From CAYUPI01 sp964446585 (GTDB lineage Bacteria; Verrucomicrobiota; Verrucomicrobiia; Limisphaerales; UBA8199): a stretch of 64,000 bases of DNA. The notes under the pieces were generated by a model. The model was not told where the DNA came from and did not search any database. It saw only the letters and a list, made by a program, of their open reading frames with translations. A program made the position numbers and the translations under genes. Shown piece by piece: positions 59,927-64,000 of this stretch. The first letter of the stretch is position 1, and each line of letters starts with the position of its first letter. The stretch covers positions 62,001 to 126,000 of the forward strand of contig CAYUPI010000012.1 in the NCBI GenBank assembly GCA_964446585.1, in the 5' to 3' direction.

Positions 59927-61270
59927 TCAGGGGATGCTCCCATATTTCTGTTTCCACGCGCCGTGGGCGTCCCGCAAGGCTTTGAAAAATTTGTCCCGTT
60001 CTTCGGCTGTCTTGAGATTTACGTACCACTGTCCTCCAACATTAAAGTCCACTCGGTAGATCTTTGGGTAGCGCCCTTCTGGCTCGAACTCTTTTGATTC
60101 AGGGTCTTTTCCGAATCGAAGCCCGAAATCTGAAAAGGGGTACTGGTATTCATGGCTGCTGCCGTCAAGCTTCAAATTCACGCCGACATCTGTGAGGGTG
60201 AGTTGGTATTGCTCTGGTCTATTTCGTTCAAAATCAAAACCCCGGATGGTTTGTATCACTCTGGATGCATTCGTCGCTTCCTCGAACGACCTTGCCTCGT
60301 CCGGCGTCCGAAGCGCGGCTCGCCTGTCGGCCCAGCCGCCTCGCATCTGCTCCTTGGCATAAGCGAGCGCAGAAGCGCGGTCGGCACCCGCGTCGACCAG
60401 CAATCTCACAGCGGCGTCATTGGCCGCCTGCAGCGCAAGCAACAAAGGCGTACGGCCCGCCTCATCGCGCCCGTTGACGTCTGCTCCAGCCTTAAGAAGC
60501 ACCGCGACAACGCGGTCTTGTGCAACCCTCGGGTATCCTGAAGGAGTGTTGCCAACAACCGATTGTGGGAGCCAAGCAGCGAGATGCAGAGGGGTCATGC
60601 CCTTCCGAACATTGTCGAACCGGTCGTTCTCTCTCGCGCGCGGATCTGCTCCCTTCGACAGCAAAAGCTCGACGAGATTGGTCATGCCACGCTCAGCCGC
60701 CAAATGCAGCGGTGTCTGCTGGTCGGCGTTAGTGATGGCCACTTGAGCTCCGCTTTCCAGAGCACTAATCGCGTTTGCGAGATCCGCCTTATATGTTGCG
60801 TCCAACAACTGCTGGTTTAGGGCCTTCTGTTTTCGCTTCGCTAGCACATCGCGCATTACCGCCTCGTAGCGGTCAGGCCGATAGAGGAGAGTTCCGTCGT
60901 CGTCGTCGCGTAGGCCGTCCTCGACCAACGTGTAGTACCCGACCTGCTTAGTCCCGAGCACATCGGCCACGACCCGAAGCTTTCCGTCCTGCACTGAGAA
61001 CTTGCAGAGCAGATTGGCGGCCTTCTCTCGCAGTTCGAGTTCGTCAGAGGAAACGATCTTGAGCACCTGCTTGTCGTCAATCGCACGATAGAGCTGCCCT
61101 TTAGCGATCTTTCCTGGCTTTCCGGCTGGCCTTTCCTGACCCGTTGCCTTCGTCTCAGCCTGCTTGCTCTCGTTCCCGCTTGCGGCGTCTCGGGAGCCCT
61201 TGGAGCAGGATGCAAGCACGACGATCGCTGCGAGGCTCACTATCCAGTACTCGTGAAGCTTCTCTTTCAT
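59927..61270 (-). CDS. Ankyrin-repeat lipoprotein
   Basis: I chose ATG 61270 (447 residues) because it begins a lipoprotein signal peptide ending in the lipobox LASC. Residues about 150-310 contain four or five ankyrin repeats (TPLHLAAERGMTNLVELLLS, MTPLHLAAWL, VVAVLLKAGADVNGRD, AVRLLVDAGAD). The C-terminal 110 residues are beta-rich (YQLTLTDVGVNLKLDG, VDFNVGGQWYVNL), similar to a PH-like or secreted protein domain. It should be anchored in the inner or outer membrane facing the periplasm. The start overlaps the stop of the gene at 61267 (ATGA). Its partner is unknown. Confidence 0.78.
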   Translation of the reverse strand: MKEKLHEYWIVSLAAIVVLASCSKGSRDAASGNESKQAETKATGQERPAGKPGKIAKGQLYRAIDDKQVLKIVSSDELELREKAANLLCKFSVQDGKLRVVADVLGTKQVGYYTLVEDGLRDDDDGTLLYRPDRYEAVMRDVLAKRKQKALNQQLLDATYKADLANAISALESGAQVAITNADQQTPLHLAAERGMTNLVELLLSKGADPRARENDRFDNVRKGMTPLHLAAWLPQSVVGNTPSGYPRVAQDRVVAVLLKAGADVNGRDEAGRTPLLLALQAANDAAVRLLVDAGADRASALAYAKEQMRGGWADRRAALRTPDEARSFEEATNASRVIQTIRGFDFERNRPEQYQLTLTDVGVNLKLDGSSHEYQYPFSDFGLRFGKDPESKEFEPEGRYPKIYRVDFNVGGQWYVNLKTAEERDKFFKALRDAHGAWKQKYGSIP

Positions 61271-61629
61271 GTTCGCGGTTTTTGTTGTGGGCGGAGTGAA
61301 ACCTGCGACCCGGCGCAACTCACGCCAGCGGAGCGCAGGTCTACAGTAATTTCGTCAGTGAGTTGGCTGACTTCCGCCTTCGTCTGACTATGGCGTGACA
61401 AGGCGACGTCGCCGACGAAGTCCCCACGCGTCGGGATGTATTCGGGCGGTTCGGGTTTGTTGGCGACCAGCAGCGGGCGGTTGTCCACGTAGGTGGGTCC
61501 GCCTTCGATTCGATCAAATCCTGCTGTCGGTTGCTTTCCCGTGCAGCTACAGCGGGCAGGCGAGGTGTCGCGGGCCCCGTGAGAGAATGAGCTTCCGACC
61601 ACAAGAGCCTCCGATACGACGTTGGCCAA
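61267..61629 (-). CDS. Small protein coupled to the ankyrin lipoprotein
   Basis: This 120-residue frame ends in an ATGA overlap with the lipoprotein, which supports translation. Its later part looks coding: FDRIEGGPTYVDNRPLLVAN, KPEPPEYIPTRGDFVGDVAL. No signal, membrane span or family is seen, and the start (61629) is uncertain. Confidence 0.48.
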   Translation of the reverse strand: MANVVSEALVVGSSFSHGARDTSPARCSCTGKQPTAGFDRIEGGPTYVDNRPLLVANKPEPPEYIPTRGDFVGDVALSRHSQTKAEVSQLTDEITVDLRSAGVSCAGSQVSLRPQQKPRT

Positions 61630-61632
61630 GTC

Positions 61633-62007
61633 ATGTCAAGGAAAAACCGAATGCAAAAAGCGCTCGTTAGAGGGTACGCCATGCAGCTCCAGCCGCTCGC
61701 TCAGCAAGGCAGATCGAAAGCACCGCAACGCGGCCTTGGCGTCAGGCCGAACCTGATCGAGGCATACGCTTGGCTGCAGCTTTTTGCCGACTCTCCTGAA
61801 GGTTCGATTGTCGGCCGAGTGGAGCTAAACACACTTGCCCTCAAGCTGGATACTGCCGGAGTGCGGCGAGCCCAACAGCTGGCAGCCCAATTCAAAGCGG
61901 GCAAGTGGCAACGACCCGTGATTCGGTTAACTGAAGCCGCTCCCGGGAACTCAGCGAGTAGTGGGCGAGTTCACGCCGGTTACGCTGAGTTCCGGCAGAG
62001 TCGTTAA
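61633..62007 (+). CDS. Sel1-like repeat protein
   Basis: The 124-residue protein contains one and a half Sel1/TPR-like helices: GVRPNLIEAYAWLQLFADSP and LALKLDTAGVRRAQQLAAQF. In longer family members, tandem Sel1 repeats mediate protein interactions; here the count is small, so the gene may be a fragment of a larger one. No signal peptide. ATG 61633 starts 3 bases after the divergent gene at 61629. Basic N-terminus and Ser/Gly-rich C-terminus look disordered. Confidence 0.58.
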   Translation: MSRKNRMQKALVRGYAMQLQPLAQQGRSKAPQRGLGVRPNLIEAYAWLQLFADSPEGSIVGRVELNTLALKLDTAGVRRAQQLAAQFKAGKWQRPVIRLTEAAPGNSASSGRVHAGYAEFRQSR

Positions 62008-62594
62008 GCTGTTGTCCCTTTGACGTCCGCCCTTCTCAAACCCTTGATGCACACGCATAAGCGAATGGAGGCGAGAGTGGGAATGGGACTCTCGCATTCA
62101 AAGCCGGCCGGCGCCAAATGGCGTATTTAAGAACTGCTGGATTCCGAGCGAGTTCCTGAAGTTTGGAGCGTGCCGGCCTCGTTCCCAATCGAGTGGCGTT
62201 CTTTTGTTTACGCCCAGAATCTTGCGGCATTTGACAGCCGTCATTTTCAAATCATACCGCTATTTCTTGATTCGTTCGCCGATGTGCTTGGGGCGGGCCG
62301 GGTACAGCTCCGATTTCCAAAAGTAGTTGGTTTCTTTTGAGCGAGTCGCAAGTGACAAAAGGGCATCGCTGCGAACGAGCTGGACAGGGGTGCTCGGCGG
62401 CAAACGCGGCCGGAACCTCGCTAATTTAGGAAGGGAAGAATGTCGCGTTTTTACAATTTATTGGGCTGCAGTGGCACAGGTTGCAGGTCTAAAGTTAGCA
62501 TTTCGATCCTCGACCCTCAACTGGCGAGCCACGCCGGGACGATTGGTCACCACCGCGCCATATGCCCACATCAAAAACTCACCTGCTATGGTCG
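62008..62594. other. Intergenic stretch with an 8-bp hairpin
   Basis: No gene is supported. GCGAGAGT (62071-62078) and ACTCTCGC (62088-62095) form a perfect stem but no T run follows. It may terminate the Sel1-like gene or the converging VWA gene. Confidence 0.4.
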
Positions 62595-64000
62595 TCAATT
62601 ACCGAATGGAGCATTCGGCCTGCTCCGGATGCACATGCAGCGTACCAACAAGAGCAATAACAAGAGAATTACCAACAGCGCGATCCATTGAATCCTGCAT
62701 GGAATGCACAGCTCGCTCTGGCCGCCTCCTTTCCCGGGAGGTGTGGGCGACGCGACCATCAACGTCAAATAGCGAGTAGCTTCTCGTGGTGTCAATTCGC
62801 CTCGCTCGTTCACACCGACGGCATGGAAAAAGAACCTGTAGGAGCCGCTTTCCCCCGTATATCCAAAATGCGTGGTCCAGGTGCCGTCGGCGGCACTGGC
62901 ATCGCCGTGCGAACCGTCATTGTAAAGTTGCAGCCCGTCATATTTCGTGCCCAACGGTGTCGTAACGTTGACAAAAACCTGTCCGCTGGATGAGGGCCAA
63001 TCGCGATCAGAGAGGGCAGCGGTCAGTTTCACGTCGGCTCCAGGCAGGAGATTCGAAGGCAGCACGTTGACATCCATCCGATAGTCCGATTTAACCGCCG
63101 CGGCAAACCCGACGGGTACGACGCCTTGGTACGGGTTGATAATGTTCTGCTGATTGGTGTTGTACCCTTTGACATGGTCGACACGATTCGTGTATTTCCC
63201 GTTAGGAGTCAAGCGGAGAATCCAATCCCCTACGTAGCTTGAAGCCAGTGATATATCTGGAAAGACAACGCGGTAAATTGAGTAGTCGTAGCGCTGCTGC
63301 TTATGCACGGGGATTCCGCCAACACTCGTACCTATGTTGATAACCTGACCGTGAGGATCAACTAATTCGAGATCGTAATAGACGCGCAGCGACGGCTCAT
63401 CCAACACAAGGAACGTGGCGCTGCGATCCGATGAGACGATTCTTGCCGTTTCAATGATCGTTGGATTGATGCCGCTCAGCAGGACCGGGTGCGTCGGGTC
63501 GACAACCAAATCCATAGAACCGGCATGGCTGAAGATCTTGAAGTAGAACGTCTCCAAGTCAAACCAACTGACGCCACTTAAGTCGTCCGCCACTTGGTGA
63601 AAGCCATTCCCTACGTTCGGAATCATTTGGAGCCGATCGAGTTGAACATGCGAGCCGAGACCGATGCTGTACATTTGCAGTGCGGGGTCAGCGGCGCGAA
63701 TCGGGCCGACCACATCCGGGATGTAAGGAGCTTCGTTCTCGATTCCGTCAGTCAGTACAACCATCACGTGCTTGCGATCTGCTGCTGAGCCTAACAGCAT
63801 TCCCGCAGCCTGCTGCATGGCTCCACCAATGCCGGTTGTTCCGTCAGGCGCTAAGCGACTAACATCGCTGATGGCAGCCACCGAAAGTTTATCGATAGCT
63901 AAGCCTAGCTGTGTGCCGGGCACGTCTGTGGGCGTCTTGAAGTCGAGTGGGAGGTATGCATCGTGGTTTTGGTTGTACCGAACGATGCCGATCTTATCTA
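62595..64000 (-). CDS. Membrane-anchored VWA-domain protein, partial
   Basis: The 5' end lies beyond the right edge; about 468 C-terminal residues are visible. The VWA part reads DKIGIVRYNQNHDAYLP, DGTTGIGGAMQQAAG (metal-site Thr/Gly loop) and KHVMVVLTDGIENE (MIDAS Asp), then IYSIGLGS-like MYSIGLGSHVQL. Two beta-sandwich regions follow (NGKYTNRVDHVKGYN; a domain with YNDGSHGDASAADGTWT, as in export- and gingipain-type C-termini). A hydrophobic helix IQWIALLVILLLLLLLVRC near the end anchors it to the membrane. It is probably an exported adhesion or metal-dependent binding protein. No partner gene is visible. Confidence 0.75.
   Translation of the reverse strand, partial: DKIGIVRYNQNHDAYLPLDFKTPTDVPGTQLGLAIDKLSVAAISDVSRLAPDGTTGIGGAMQQAAGMLLGSAADRKHVMVVLTDGIENEAPYIPDVVGPIRAADPALQMYSIGLGSHVQLDRLQMIPNVGNGFHQVADDLSGVSWFDLETFYFKIFSHAGSMDLVVDPTHPVLLSGINPTIIETARIVSSDRSATFLVLDEPSLRVYYDLELVDPHGQVINIGTSVGGIPVHKQQRYDYSIYRVVFPDISLASSYVGDWILRLTPNGKYTNRVDHVKGYNTNQQNIINPYQGVVPVGFAAAVKSDYRMDVNVLPSNLLPGADVKLTAALSDRDWPSSSGQVFVNVTTPLGTKYDGLQLYNDGSHGDASAADGTWTTHFGYTGESGSYRFFFHAVGVNERGELTPREATRYLTLMVASPTPPGKGGGQSELCIPCRIQWIALLVILLLLLLLVRCMCIRSRPNAPFGN

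Noticed and set aside
62327..62779. A 150-codon + strand frame at the 3' end of the VWA gene
   Set aside because: It is mostly antisense to the membrane anchor and beta-domain of the VWA protein.

Overview
The window most resembles a chromosome or large mobile element of a soil or sediment Verrucomicrobiota (Pedosphaera/Limisphaerales-like). The phylum call is an inference. It rests on the Thr-Asn-rich secreted Rhs/YD-repeat proteins at 20731 and 31453, the 'TIQASTNLLNW' C-terminal segment of the von Willebrand protein at 7572, a 'CPNCGQHIQ' zinc ribbon, and the beta-helix plus Rhs gene pairing. No rRNA, tRNA or CRISPR array was seen.

Region 1 (1-7320) is mobile-element cargo. It holds a partial TraG/VirD4-like ATPase, a ribbon-helix-helix-like protein, a SWIM zinc-finger protein, a PD-(D/E)XK nuclease, a retropepsin-like protease, DUF6166-like and DUF932-like proteins, a zincin and a RadC/JAB protein. 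Most units are short and end in their own hairpin terminator; two terminators are near-identical. A leader motif recurs before three genes and a 21-bp element before two.

Region 2 (7320-17700) holds a large secreted VWA7-like protein, a leftward HTH-RuvC-RuvC operon with a second HTH paralogue nearby, two perfect palindromes with matching half-sites, a ParB-like DNA-binding protein and an unusual AraC-plus-LuxR double-HTH regulator.

Region 3 (17700-44210) is built on two Rhs loci. The first is a beta-helix partner, a 2024-residue Rhs protein with a unique C-terminal tail, and two small membrane proteins that could be immunity proteins. Behind them lies an orphan Rhs fragment joined to a duplicated ParB-like 3' end, an IS110 relic and a PMT-like glycosyltransferase. 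The second Rhs protein ends in a Cys-rich repeat, a proline linker and a Hint-like domain. A rightward run of membrane and secreted genes follows, including two related membrane proteins with DUF4350-like domains.

Region 4 (44300-58400) is an accessory and defence island. It carries a HicB-like protein, a small candidate restriction nuclease, a DNA methyltransferase, an AAA ATPase, a large serine integrase with small helper genes, a DUF3644 remnant and small proteins of unknown role. It ends with the most notable locus: a bacterial ubiquitin-like operon (Ubl, E2, fused JAB-E1) divergent from an XRE repressor and ImmA/IrrE peptidase pair. My reading is that the XRE protein represses both directions and the peptidase relieves it. 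Conjugation of the Ubl to a target is expected from the family, not shown here.

Region 5 (58400-64000) has a decayed IS630, an ankyrin lipoprotein coupled to a small upstream gene, a Sel1-like gene and the C-terminal part of a membrane-anchored VWA protein that runs off the right edge.
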